From Desulfomonile tiedjei (lineage in GTDB: Bacteria > Desulfobacterota > Desulfomonilia > Desulfomonilales > Desulfomonilaceae), in assembly GCA_016218715.1 (NCBI GenBank), contig JACRDG010000053.1, forward strand, positions 1 to 64,000: a stretch of DNA of 64,000 nucleotides, in the 5' to 3' direction. The translations under genes were made by a program, and so were the position numbers. Below the pieces are notes generated by a model. That model did no database searches and had not been told where the DNA came from. It was given only the letters and a program-made list of their open reading frames with translations. This document shows, one piece after another, positions 56,253 to 64,000 of the stretch; within the stretch, counting starts at the first letter, position 1; the number at the start of each line of letters is the position of its first letter.

Positions 56253-56904
56253 TGGCGCTCAGAGATACTTCGAACGCATCCCCGAAAAATGGGATGTGCT
56301 CTACTCCGATGAGAACCCTGTGCGGTACGCGATAAACCGGCTGTTCCGAAAGGGACTGTTCGAGCGGTACCGGCTCACGTTCGAGCACTGCGGCGACATT
56401 GCCGGCGCAAGCGTCCTGGACATCGGGTGCGGCACGGGAAGGTACAGCCTCGAGTTCGCCAAGCGAGGGGCTTCCAGGGTCGTGGGAATTGACTTCGCTC
56501 CGTCCATGGTGGAGTTCTCCCGCCGAATCTCCCATGAACTGGGGCTGGCAGACCGTTGCGAGTTCGTCTGCGGAGACTTCCTCACTCATCCGTTCGGCGA
56601 GTCCTTCGATATCGTTTCGGCGCTCGGGTTGTTCGATTACGTAGCAGACCCGGCTCCTTTGTTCGCCAAAATGGCAGACCTGACCAATAAGCGTTTCCTC
56701 GCTTCGTTCCCCAGAAAGACCGGACTGTGGGACCTCCAGCGGACAATCCGCTACCGCTGGATCAAGAAATGCCCCATCTACAACTACACCCGTGAACAAT
56801 TGGAGGAACGGTTTCGAGACGCACCCTTTCCGGCATTCCGGATCATTCAGCTCAGCCGCGGTTTTTTCGGGATCGGGATCAAAGAGACGGAGGCGTTCCT
56901 TTGA
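56236..56904 (+). CDS. SAM-dependent methyltransferase
   Basis: 222 residues, class I fold: V-L-D-I-G-C-G-T-G-R-Y motif I (~54-64), acidic motif II V-V-G-I-D-F-A, then F-D-I-V-S-A-L-G-L-F. The target is probably a sugar or lipid-linked glycan by context. Its 3' end overlaps the convergent sugar transferase gene by 26 bp. Confidence 0.88.
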   Translation: MSSPPDGAQRYFERIPEKWDVLYSDENPVRYAINRLFRKGLFERYRLTFEHCGDIAGASVLDIGCGTGRYSLEFAKRGASRVVGIDFAPSMVEFSRRISHELGLADRCEFVCGDFLTHPFGESFDIVSALGLFDYVADPAPLFAKMADLTNKRFLASFPRKTGLWDLQRTIRYRWIKKCPIYNYTREQLEERFRDAPFPAFRIIQLSRGFFGIGIKETEAFL

Positions 56905-57490
56905 AACGTTCCGCAGTGGCCTGGCCCTCCTGGCGAACCCCTTCTCCGGTGAGAACTTTCTCAGCGGTCTTCAGGAGGATCTTGATATCGAGGAGAAGCG
57001 ACCAGTGGTCGACATACCAGACGTCAAACTCGAATTTCTGTTCCCAGGTGATCGCGTTGCGGCCGTTGACCTGGGCCCATCCGGTGATGCCGGGCTTGAC
57101 ATGGTGGCGCCGCATCTGTTCCGGTGAGTAGAGCCCGAGATACTCGACCAACAGCGGCCTCGGGCCGACAAGGCTCAACTCCCCTTTGAGGACGTTCCAG
57201 AGCTGCGGCAACTCGTCGAGACTCGTCTTTCTGAGAAAACGACCCAGGCCCGTCAATCGCTGAGCGTCCGGGAGCAACCGTCCCGACTTATCCCGCGCGT
57301 GATTCATCGTGCGGAATTTCACGAGGGTGAAGATCTTGCCCTTCAAACCAGGGCGTTCCTGCCGGAAGAATACCGGGAGCCCCATGGAGAGGAAAATCAG
57401 GCAGGCCACAACGATCAGGAGCGGTGAAAGTAGCACCAAACCGATCAATGCCAGGGAAAAATCCATTGCCCTTTTTACGACCAAACCCAT
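56879..57490 (-). CDS. Initiating phosphoglycosyltransferase (PglC/WbaP-like sugar transferase)
   Basis: 203 residues. One N-terminal membrane helix (~8-35) and the monotopic PGT core: [14 protein letters not shown], the catalytic D-E pair in [10 protein letters not shown], and S-L-V-G-P-R-P. It would transfer a phospho-sugar to undecaprenyl phosphate and start the glycan. It is the only gene of the cluster on the minus strand. Confidence 0.93.
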   Translation of the reverse strand: MGLVVKRAMDFSLALIGLVLLSPLLIVVACLIFLSMGLPVFFRQERPGLKGKIFTLVKFRTMNHARDKSGRLLPDAQRLTGLGRFLRKTSLDELPQLWNVLKGELSLVGPRPLLVEYLGLYSPEQMRRHHVKPGITGWAQVNGRNAITWEQKFEFDVWYVDHWSLLLDIKILLKTAEKVLTGEGVRQEGQATAERFKGTPPSL

Positions 57491-57654
57491 GGGTAAGTCA
57501 CACCCCGTCGTTAAAATAGGTTTACTATGTGACTCCTCCGGAATTGTTGCAAGGATCTGAAAAAAGACAAGAGAAATGGTGAGAATTCACGGAGGAAGAA
57601 TCTCTTGGCACACGAGAGTGTTCCCCAGGAAGGATTACCAGAAAGGTTCACGCA

Positions 57655-58791
57655 ATGACTTTGTCCGATGCTTCCGAGAACGTCTTTCCACATCGCCCCT
57701 CACCACCTCAGGGCGCTGACGCTGCGGCACTTGTAGCCGCGTTTCGAACCGATCTGGACCGACTGACCCGCAACCTCGTGCGGCAGCTTCGTCTGGAGCG
57801 AAACGTACTCGTGGTAGGAGGCGCTGGCTACATCGGGTCGGTGCTGGTGAGGAAGCTGCTTGCGACGGGCTGCAAAGTAACGGTCCTCGACGATCTGATC
57901 TACGACAACGGCTCTTCGATTGCCGCGTTGTTGGATTTGCCGGAGTTTTCGTTTGTTCGCGGCGACCTGTGTCACGGAGAGACGCTCCATCAGGCGCTGG
58001 CAGGGGTGACCGACGTGGTCTTGCTGGCCGCGCTGGTGGGCGATCCCCTGTGCAAGAAGTATCCCGACCTCGCCCGAAGGGTCAACCACGACGGGGCCAA
58101 GACGATGATCGACCGCCTGAACGGCCGAGGCATCGACAGGTTTGTATTCCTCTCCACGTGCAGCAACTACGGTTTAAGACAGGACGACACCTATGCCACG
58201 GAGGAGGCCGAACTCAACCCGAAATCTCTCTACGCGGAAACCAAAGTGGCCGTGGAGCAGCATATTATCGGCAACGCCGCCGGCTGCGACTTCTGTCCCA
58301 CGATTCTGCGAGCTGCCACCGCTTACGGAGTCTCCGACAGGATGCGATTCGATCTGACCGTCTCCGAATTCGCGAGAACCCTGGCCATAGGAGAGGAACT
58401 CCTCGTATACGACGAGCACACCTGGCGCCCGTACTGCCATGTCGATGACATATCCTCCGCAATCATCACTGTCCTCGACACTCCGAGGCCCCGGGTTTGC
58501 GGCGAGATCTTCAACGTCGGCAGCACCGACGAGAACTACACGAAGAAAATGATCGTGGACGCGTTGCTCCCCCACGCGCCGGGCGCAGTGGTCAAATACA
58601 AGGAGGGTGGCTTCGATCCGCGAAATTATCGGGTCTCCTTCGAGAAGATTGCTTCTAAATTGGGTTTTACTCATAAGCACAGCGTGAATACGTGCGCCCC
58701 TGCCTTGATGAACAACATACGATCCGGTTTCTTCGGCGACGTAGGCGCGAGACGCTGGTTCTACGGCAACTATGAAGTCAGGAATATGTGA
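57655..58791 (+). CDS. NAD-dependent sugar epimerase/dehydratase (extended SDR)
   Basis: 378 residues. A ~50-residue N-terminal extension precedes the Rossmann motif G-G-A-G-Y-I-G (55-61). Catalytic S-T-C-S-N-Y-G and Y-x-x-x-K in L-Y-A-E-T-K (~191-196). Late R-P-Y-C-H-V-D-D is typical for nucleotide-sugar epimerases or dehydratases. It could supply the sugar precursor, but its substrate is unknown and it is not clearly LegB-like. Divergent from the sugar transferase gene by 164 bp. Confidence 0.85.
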   Translation: MTLSDASENVFPHRPSPPQGADAAALVAAFRTDLDRLTRNLVRQLRLERNVLVVGGAGYIGSVLVRKLLATGCKVTVLDDLIYDNGSSIAALLDLPEFSFVRGDLCHGETLHQALAGVTDVVLLAALVGDPLCKKYPDLARRVNHDGAKTMIDRLNGRGIDRFVFLSTCSNYGLRQDDTYATEEAELNPKSLYAETKVAVEQHIIGNAAGCDFCPTILRAATAYGVSDRMRFDLTVSEFARTLAIGEELLVYDEHTWRPYCHVDDISSAIITVLDTPRPRVCGEIFNVGSTDENYTKKMIVDALLPHAPGAVVKYKEGGFDPRNYRVSFEKIASKLGFTHKHSVNTCAPALMNNIRSGFFGDVGARRWFYGNYEVRNM

Positions 58792-58996
58792 GTACCCACG
58801 GCCAGGGGGCACGGTCCTGCGTGGCTAACGCATTACTATTTCGGGTCGGTCGAGCGCCTCGTTGAGCAGCTCATCATCAGGATGACGTCAGAGGGACTTT
58901 CTCCGCTAATCATCCGGAAGCGTTCCAAGAGTTCTGCCGCCGGCAGGCTGCGGTTGTTTCCGTGCATTCGCCACTCGTACCTGAAAAGGGTATCTC

Positions 58997-59995
58997 ATGA
59001 ATAGGCAGTTGAGCGAACTCGTCGATGCCGGCAAAGGCGTGGCGATCATCCTGGTTGTGATCGGTCACGTGCCTGGGCGCCTGGAACACGCCCCTCCCTT
59101 TCTGCAAGCATCGAAAGATATAATCTACCTGTTCCACATGCCGTTGTTCATGTGTCTTGCTGGGGTCGCGTCCGGGTTCACTTCTGCACGATTGGTATCC
59201 CTGCCTGACTATGCTGGATTTGTGTGGCGGAAGTTTGAGCGTCTCATGGTTCCTTACTGCACGCTCTCAGTGGCTTACTTTGTTCTTCAATGGGTCGCTC
59301 AGTCGTTCATGCACTTCAAGCGCCCGATTGACCTCCAGTTGATCCTGACCGCCTTCGTGGATCCCGGCCTTGGTCCCATGGGTCCACTATGGTTTTTGTA
59401 TGTTCTCTTCGAAGTATCGGTGTTGTATTACGCGTTGGAGATGGTAGTGAAGTCCCCTGGACTCTGGTGCGTCGTTTCGGTTGCTCTGGTGTCCGTGTCA
59501 TGGCCACAGATGTTTGGAATCGCGAGCACCTTCCATTTGTTGCCTTTCTTCGCGTTGGGTCGCCTCTGCTGCGAACACGCTATCCTGGAGAAGTGGAACC
59601 CGTGGATAGGACTGGTGACTACGTCTCTGGTCTTCTGTGCAGCCAGCCACCTTGCCACCCCTCTCGTCTCACAGCCGTATGTCTCCCTCCTCATTGCGGC
59701 AGCAGGGTCTTTTGCCTGCCTATCCGCGGTTCGTTTGATTCAGGGTTTTGGACGGCATCATCTTTTGGCCTTGATCGGGCGTTACTCGATGGCCATCTAT
59801 GTTCTGCATTTGCTCGTCCTCGTGTTGTTCTTTCGTCTCAATTGGTATCTGAACGGCGCGGACATGCCCCTCTTGGGAACGGTTTCCGTGGCCCTGGGAG
59901 GCTTTTTCATCCCCATAACTCTGGTCGAACGGGGTATCGCAAAGTCCAGACTGCTGACAACGTTGTTGCTCGGCAAACCTGTCAGAACTGGCTAA
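58997..59995 (+). CDS. Acyltransferase 3 family membrane protein
   Basis: 332 residues, about ten transmembrane segments. N-terminal signature K-G-V-A-I-I-L-V-V-I-G-H and F-H-M-P-L-F-M contain the conserved His residues of the family. These enzymes acylate (often O-acetylate) exported sugars at the membrane. A good AAGGG site precedes ATG 58997. Confidence 0.88.
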   Translation: MNRQLSELVDAGKGVAIILVVIGHVPGRLEHAPPFLQASKDIIYLFHMPLFMCLAGVASGFTSARLVSLPDYAGFVWRKFERLMVPYCTLSVAYFVLQWVAQSFMHFKRPIDLQLILTAFVDPGLGPMGPLWFLYVLFEVSVLYYALEMVVKSPGLWCVVSVALVSVSWPQMFGIASTFHLLPFFALGRLCCEHAILEKWNPWIGLVTTSLVFCAASHLATPLVSQPYVSLLIAAAGSFACLSAVRLIQGFGRHHLLALIGRYSMAIYVLHLLVLVLFFRLNWYLNGADMPLLGTVSVALGGFFIPITLVERGIAKSRLLTTLLLGKPVRTG

Positions 59996-60140
59996 CGGAT
60001 GCCAGACTTGCCGGCATGGCCGTGCCCGTCGGTATTTCCGGCGAGAATGCGACGATGCCAGGTGGAGATCCCGAAACGAATGCCGTATGTTGCAGAAGGA
60101 AGGCCCTCGACTTGATAGGCTTTGAGGCCGAGAGAGAAGC

Positions 60141-61253
60141 TTGAAGCAATCGTTCCACATAGCGATCCTCGATACCAGCCTGGCATTTTCCGGTTTCCAG
60201 CGGGATGCCACCCATCTGGCCATAGGGTTTTCCCAGATTGGTCTCAGTGTCGACCTGCTGCTCGCGCGCAAAGACTTGGAGGAATGCTACTGGGAGGTTC
60301 CATCCCCGGTGCTGACCATCGAGCTGGGCGTCAAAAGGGCCGCGCACGCGTTGATTCCCCTCGCTTCGTACCTGCGGCGGCGGAGCCCGGAGGTTCTGAT
60401 CAGCACGAGCACGGAAACGAACCTCATAGCGCTGATGGCGCGCGGACTGGCAGGGACACGGACCGGGCTCGTTGCGCGGGAAGCTTCCGTGGCCAGTATT
60501 CATAGAGACCGCCGGCTGAGGGGAAGCATCGTCGAATTCTTGGCGAAGCGACTGTATCCGCGAATTGACAGCCTCGTCGCCGTCTCAGCAGGCGTGCAGG
60601 AAGACCTGATCGCGTACATGGGATTGCCGAGGTCGAGCATCAACGTTATCCACAACCCGAGCGTCACGCCAGGACTGCTCAGGAAAGCGGCCGAACCGGT
60701 CAATCACGAGTGGTTGCACGGCAATGGGCCGCCAGTCATCATCAGCGCGGGGAGACTCCACTGGCATAAGGACTATCCTCTGCTCCTTCGCGCGTTCAGC
60801 CTCGTCCGACAGGCGCGGCCTGCGCGGCTTATGATCCTCGGAGAAGGAGAAGAACGGCCGAGGCTCGAAGCTCTGGCGGAGGAATTACAGGTCAGCGATG
60901 ATTTCGCCTTGCCGGGCTTCGTAGCGAACCCCTACAACTATCTGGCTTCGGCTTCGGTCTTCGCGCTCAGTTCGTCGGCAGAGGCCTTCGGCCACGTCCT
61001 GGTAGAAGCCATGGCCTGCGGCACTCCGGTGGTCTCCACCGACTGCCCGGGAGGCCCCGGGGAAATACTGGAACGCGGCCGGTTCGGCCCGCTCGTTCCG
61101 GTAGGAGACGCGGAGGCCATGGCAAGGGCGATCCTTGCCACCCTCGACAATCCTCCCGCACGCGCTTTGCTGCGGGAAGGAGCCATGCGATTCTCCTGCG
61201 ACCGTATCGCAAGCGAGTATATGAAGCTGAGCGCATTTCGCGCGCGCGTCTGA
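60141..61253 (+). CDS. Glycosyltransferase family 4
   Basis: 370 residues, GT-B fold, TTG start at 60141 with a purine-rich site upstream. Key pattern: I-S-A-G-R-L-H-W-H-K-D-Y-P-L-L-L-R-A-F, L-G-E-G-E-E-R-P-R-L, S-S-S-A-E-A-F-G-H-V-L-V-E-A-M-A-C-G-T-P-V-V. Resembles PglJ-type transferases that add N-acetylhexosamine. Specificity not readable from sequence. Confidence 0.9.
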   Translation: MKQSFHIAILDTSLAFSGFQRDATHLAIGFSQIGLSVDLLLARKDLEECYWEVPSPVLTIELGVKRAAHALIPLASYLRRRSPEVLISTSTETNLIALMARGLAGTRTGLVAREASVASIHRDRRLRGSIVEFLAKRLYPRIDSLVAVSAGVQEDLIAYMGLPRSSINVIHNPSVTPGLLRKAAEPVNHEWLHGNGPPVIISAGRLHWHKDYPLLLRAFSLVRQARPARLMILGEGEERPRLEALAEELQVSDDFALPGFVANPYNYLASASVFALSSSAEAFGHVLVEAMACGTPVVSTDCPGGPGEILERGRFGPLVPVGDAEAMARAILATLDNPPARALLREGAMRFSCDRIASEYMKLSAFRARV

Positions 61254-61300
61254 ATGAAGGCCTCGTTCGTTGGCCTCGCAATGGGAAGGACACGATTTCG

Positions 61301-62323
61301 ATGCACTCTCTTGAGTCCCGCAGCGTCGCTCTCGACAAAGCGGTCTTCGTGATATCGCTCGACACTGAACTCGCCTGGGGTTCATTTGACCGGGACGGGC
61401 TTCGTGCGTACGAGCGATACTATTCCCAGGTTCGGAGCGTCGTCGAGCGGTTGTTGGTTCTGTTCCAACGGTACGGCATCAGGGCTACCTGGGCGCTCGT
61501 AGGGCATCTGTTTCTCCGGAGCTGCTCGCGAGACGGAGCGGACAGCCATAGTCACGTACTACAACCCAGCTATAGCTGGTACCCTCAGGGTTGGTTGAGC
61601 CAAGACCCCTATTCCAGTGTTGAAACCGATCCTTTCTTCTACGCCCCTGATGTGGTAGAGATGATCCTCGGATCCGGGAAAAACCATGAGATAGCATCTC
61701 ACACCTTCACCCACGCAATTCTCGGTGACCCGGAATGTTCACGGGACGTGGCCTTGTCTCAGTTGCGGGAATCTGGGCGACTGGCTCGAGAGAAGGGATT
61801 GGAACTGACGTCTCTCGTGTTTCCCCGGAATTCCATCGGACACCTGGACGTGCTGTGCGAGCTGGGCTACGTGAGCTTTCGAGGATTGGAGCGGAACTGG
61901 TTCCGAAAGCTGAATTCGACACCCATCGCGGGCAGATTCTGCCGTTACTTCGACAAGCTCATGGCATTCACACCACCGTGCTACAAGGAGTTCACGTGCT
62001 ACCGGAAGACTGCTGTGCAACGGTGGCTGTTCGACCTACCCGCGTCGATGTTTTACCCCCCTTTCGGAGGCTTATGGAACCTCGTGGGGCTGTCGCGGAG
62101 GGTCGAGCAGGCGAAGAAAGGAGTGGCTCAAGCCGTCAGGAACAAGGCCCTCTTTCATTTGTGGTTTCACCCGTTCAACCTGGCATCCTCACCGCTCCTG
62201 TTCGAAGGCCTTGAAGAAGTGTTGGCCTCGATCGACGACCAGGTGCAAGCTGGAAACCTGGAATCGCTTACCATGACAGAGACTGCCTTGTATTTGAACT
62301 CTCGCCTCGAGCCGGACACATGA
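61301..62323 (+). CDS. Polysaccharide deacetylase-like protein
   Basis: 340 residues, NodB-related fold: I-S-L-D-T-E-L-A-W-G (metal Asp), A-T-W-A-L-V-G-H, E-I-A-S-H-T-F-T-H (metal His pair), L-V-F-P-R-N. The C-terminal Trp/His region L-W-F-H-P-F-N is also typical. A second deacetylase beside 55350-56252, differing enough to act on another substrate. Stop overlaps the next start by ATGA. Confidence 0.85.
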   Translation: MHSLESRSVALDKAVFVISLDTELAWGSFDRDGLRAYERYYSQVRSVVERLLVLFQRYGIRATWALVGHLFLRSCSRDGADSHSHVLQPSYSWYPQGWLSQDPYSSVETDPFFYAPDVVEMILGSGKNHEIASHTFTHAILGDPECSRDVALSQLRESGRLAREKGLELTSLVFPRNSIGHLDVLCELGYVSFRGLERNWFRKLNSTPIAGRFCRYFDKLMAFTPPCYKEFTCYRKTAVQRWLFDLPASMFYPPFGGLWNLVGLSRRVEQAKKGVAQAVRNKALFHLWFHPFNLASSPLLFEGLEEVLASIDDQVQAGNLESLTMTETALYLNSRLEPDT

Positions 62324-63156
62324 GCGCATCAGATCGTGCTTCCATAGTGGTGCTCGCGTGCCACGGCCCCGTGCACTACGCCGTGATAAACGCACTCGCG
62401 AGGGTTCACGATATCAGGGCAGTGGTATTCGAGAAGCACCGCGGGCTCATCGTGAGACTTTTCTTCAGGCGTCTGCGCAGGCTGGGTTTTTTCGCAGTAG
62501 TGAACCAACTCATGTTCAAGGTCCTGGACGTTCTGGCGTTTCAACGAGAGGCAGACCTGCGTGCTCTGAATGTCCTGGGAAAGGACGCGCTCTTCGATCC
62601 GCAACAACTCCCCGGGACGCGAATCGTCGAAACGAACTCCGTGAACTCGGACGCGGTGGCTGAGCTGCTCGGTCGGGTCAAGCCCGACGTGGTCGTGGTA
62701 TCGGGGACGTCCCTGCTTCGAGAACAGCTCCTCACGGTGTTACACCCCGCGCCGGCGATCAACGTACATTGCGGGATAACGCCTCGCTATCGCGGTGTCC
62801 ACGGCGCTTTCTGGGCAGTGGTCAACGGAGATTGGGAGAACGTCGGGACCACGGTTCATCTTATCGATGCCAGCATAGACAGCGGGGCTATCCTCAGTCA
62901 ACAGCGTGTGGAGGTCGAGCCGGACGACACACCACGCACCCTCGCATTGAAGCAGTATTGCGCCGGCATCCAGCAAATCTGTGACGCGGTCTCCCAGATA
63001 CGATCCGGGAACTTCCATCCCATCCAAAGGCACGATCTGGACAGTCGGATCTACTCGTCACCGACCCTGACCGCCTATCTGACTTTCAAGAAAAGACTTC
63101 GGAACCGCTTCCATCGAGACATGAAGTGCCCGTCACGTGCCCCAAAAAGCGAATAG
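62320..63156 (+). CDS. Formyltransferase-family protein
   Basis: 278 residues. The C-terminal two thirds matches the formyl_trans_N fold: N-V-H-C-G-I-T-P-R-Y-R-G (catalytic N-x-H, Cys and the R-G turn), then G-T-T-V-H-L-I-D-A-S-I-D-S-G-A-I. In glycan clusters such enzymes N-formylate amino sugars using N10-formyltetrahydrofolate. The N-terminal ~60 residues are unusual for the family. Overlaps the preceding gene by four bases. Confidence 0.87.
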   Translation: MSASDRASIVVLACHGPVHYAVINALARVHDIRAVVFEKHRGLIVRLFFRRLRRLGFFAVVNQLMFKVLDVLAFQREADLRALNVLGKDALFDPQQLPGTRIVETNSVNSDAVAELLGRVKPDVVVVSGTSLLREQLLTVLHPAPAINVHCGITPRYRGVHGAFWAVVNGDWENVGTTVHLIDASIDSGAILSQQRVEVEPDDTPRTLALKQYCAGIQQICDAVSQIRSGNFHPIQRHDLDSRIYSSPTLTAYLTFKKRLRNRFHRDMKCPSRAPKSE

Positions 63157-63253
63157 GTCACCGGACTCCCTGTAGCCGTGGAGAAGGCCTTTCCAGTCCC
63201 CGTGAGCAGCCCTGGGCGAGACCATTGAGAAGCGGATTTCAACCAGAGGAATT

Positions 63254-63970
63254 ATGAATCCAACGTTAGATTTCTTTGATTTCCAAGCGGATATCTACGA
63301 CCGGTACCAAAGTCCGTGCGTCCCCAGGTATGGGGACATGATCGGAATTTCCACCGATTTCATCGCTCGCATGGTTTCCCATCGAGACGCCCCCGCCATT
63401 CTCGACCTCGGTTGCGGGACGGGCAATACGACTCTGAAGCTGAAGCAAACCCTCTCCCGCGGGCATATCACCTGCCTGGACGGTTCGGATAAAATGCTCG
63501 CTCTTGCCAGACGCAAACTCGGGCCGCAGTCGGTCACTGACTTCTGCACGGCCGACCTGCAGGAGACTGGCTGGGCCGACCGGTGGGCGGACGGCACGTT
63601 CGACGCGATCGTTTCGGTGCTCGTGCTGGAGCACCTTCCGTTCGATCGTTATCGGGACGTGCTGGCTGAAGCCTGTCGTGTTTTGAAGCCTTCCGGCTGG
63701 CTCGTCACCGTCGAAGGATACGCAGGCGACCTGAATCACCGGCTGTTCTTCGAAGAGATGGCGCAACGGGAAGAGCAGGCAATCCAGGCAGGCGGCATCA
63801 CTCGGGCCGAGATGGATGAAATCAAATCCATGAGCGCTGCCAACGAGCACCATTACCTGTCATCCATGGCGGATCGGCGTGACTGGTGGCTCGATGCCGG
63901 TTTTACCGATGTGGATTTCATCTGGCAGTACTACTGTGTCGGGACCCTCGTGGGGAGGCCACTGAGATGA
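63254..63970 (+). CDS. SAM-dependent methyltransferase
   Basis: 238 residues, class I fold: I-L-D-L-G-C-G-T-G-N-T motif I (~49-59), D-G-S-D motif II, then V-S-V-L-V-L-E-H-L-P-F-D-R. Probably modifies a sugar in this cluster. Stop overlaps the next start (ATGA at 63967). Confidence 0.87.
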   Translation: MNPTLDFFDFQADIYDRYQSPCVPRYGDMIGISTDFIARMVSHRDAPAILDLGCGTGNTTLKLKQTLSRGHITCLDGSDKMLALARRKLGPQSVTDFCTADLQETGWADRWADGTFDAIVSVLVLEHLPFDRYRDVLAEACRVLKPSGWLVTVEGYAGDLNHRLFFEEMAQREEQAIQAGGITRAEMDEIKSMSAANEHHYLSSMADRRDWWLDAGFTDVDFIWQYYCVGTLVGRPLR

Positions 63971-64000
63971 CATCAGGTATACGACCGAGACTCAGACGGA
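63967..64000 (+). CDS. Start of a further cluster gene (cut by the window edge)
   Basis: ATG at 63967 overlaps the stop of the methyltransferase gene by ATGA, and eleven codons stay open to the end of the window. Product cannot be judged. Confidence 0.5.
   Translation, partial: MTSGIRPRLRR

Overview
The window is GC-rich, densely packed DNA from a Gram-negative bacterium. It carries glnE, two type IV pilus retraction-type ATPases, two sigma-54 activators, many hybrid histidine kinases, HU/IHF proteins and a surface-polysaccharide cluster. This mix is most like a deltaproteobacterium (Desulfobacterota-type); that assignment is inference from gene content, with no marker gene here to prove it.

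Layout. (1) 1-9.7 kb: the 3' part of glnE; a small REP-associated transposase (RAYT) between direct REP-like repeats; a secreted TPR-CHAT (caspase-like) protein with near-identical TPR repeats; two PilT-like ATPases; and a receiver-HD-GYP c-di-GMP phosphodiesterase. (2) 10.3-12.9 kb: clpB. (3) 13-30.6 kb: a long minus-strand run, cheW-cheR-cheW-cheA(REC)-cheB followed by five histidine kinases and one stand-alone receiver. There is no chemoreceptor gene. Upstream (31-34 kb) is a sigma-54 enhancer-binding protein gene. Between it and cheW lie a good -24/-12 promoter and two matching TGTGCG-N4-CGCACA palindromes placed like upstream activator sites. (4) 34.3-37.7 kb: a DUF4424-like secreted protein, a membrane-anchored ankyrin protein and a protein made of two copies of an unrecognised helical domain. 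(5) 38-42 kb: an orphan 57-residue Cys-rich peptide gene with its own terminator, then kbl and tdh (threonine catabolism) separated by a MITE-like element, then two HU/IHF-family genes. (6) 42.7-46.9 kb: a hybrid histidine kinase and a sigma-54 activator in tandem. (7) 47-64 kb: a plus-strand glycan cluster running off the window end. It has four steps of a legionaminic-acid-type pathway (LegF-, PtmE-, LegC- and LegH/PglD-like), an ABC flippase, a PglC-type initiating phosphoglycosyltransferase on the opposite strand, glycosyltransferases, two polysaccharide deacetylases, an acyltransferase, a formyltransferase and methyltransferases. A strong -24/-12 motif lies upstream, divergent from the kinase/activator pair.

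How it may fit together (inference): two sigma-54 activator modules each sit next to a likely sigma-54 promoter. One would switch on the receptor-less Che/histidine-kinase signalling operon, the other the exopolysaccharide or glycan cluster. PilT paralogues and the HD-GYP protein nearby are plausible motility and biofilm outputs. REP-like, MITE-like and other dispersed repeats occupy several of the larger gaps. No rRNA, tRNA, CRISPR array or prophage was seen.
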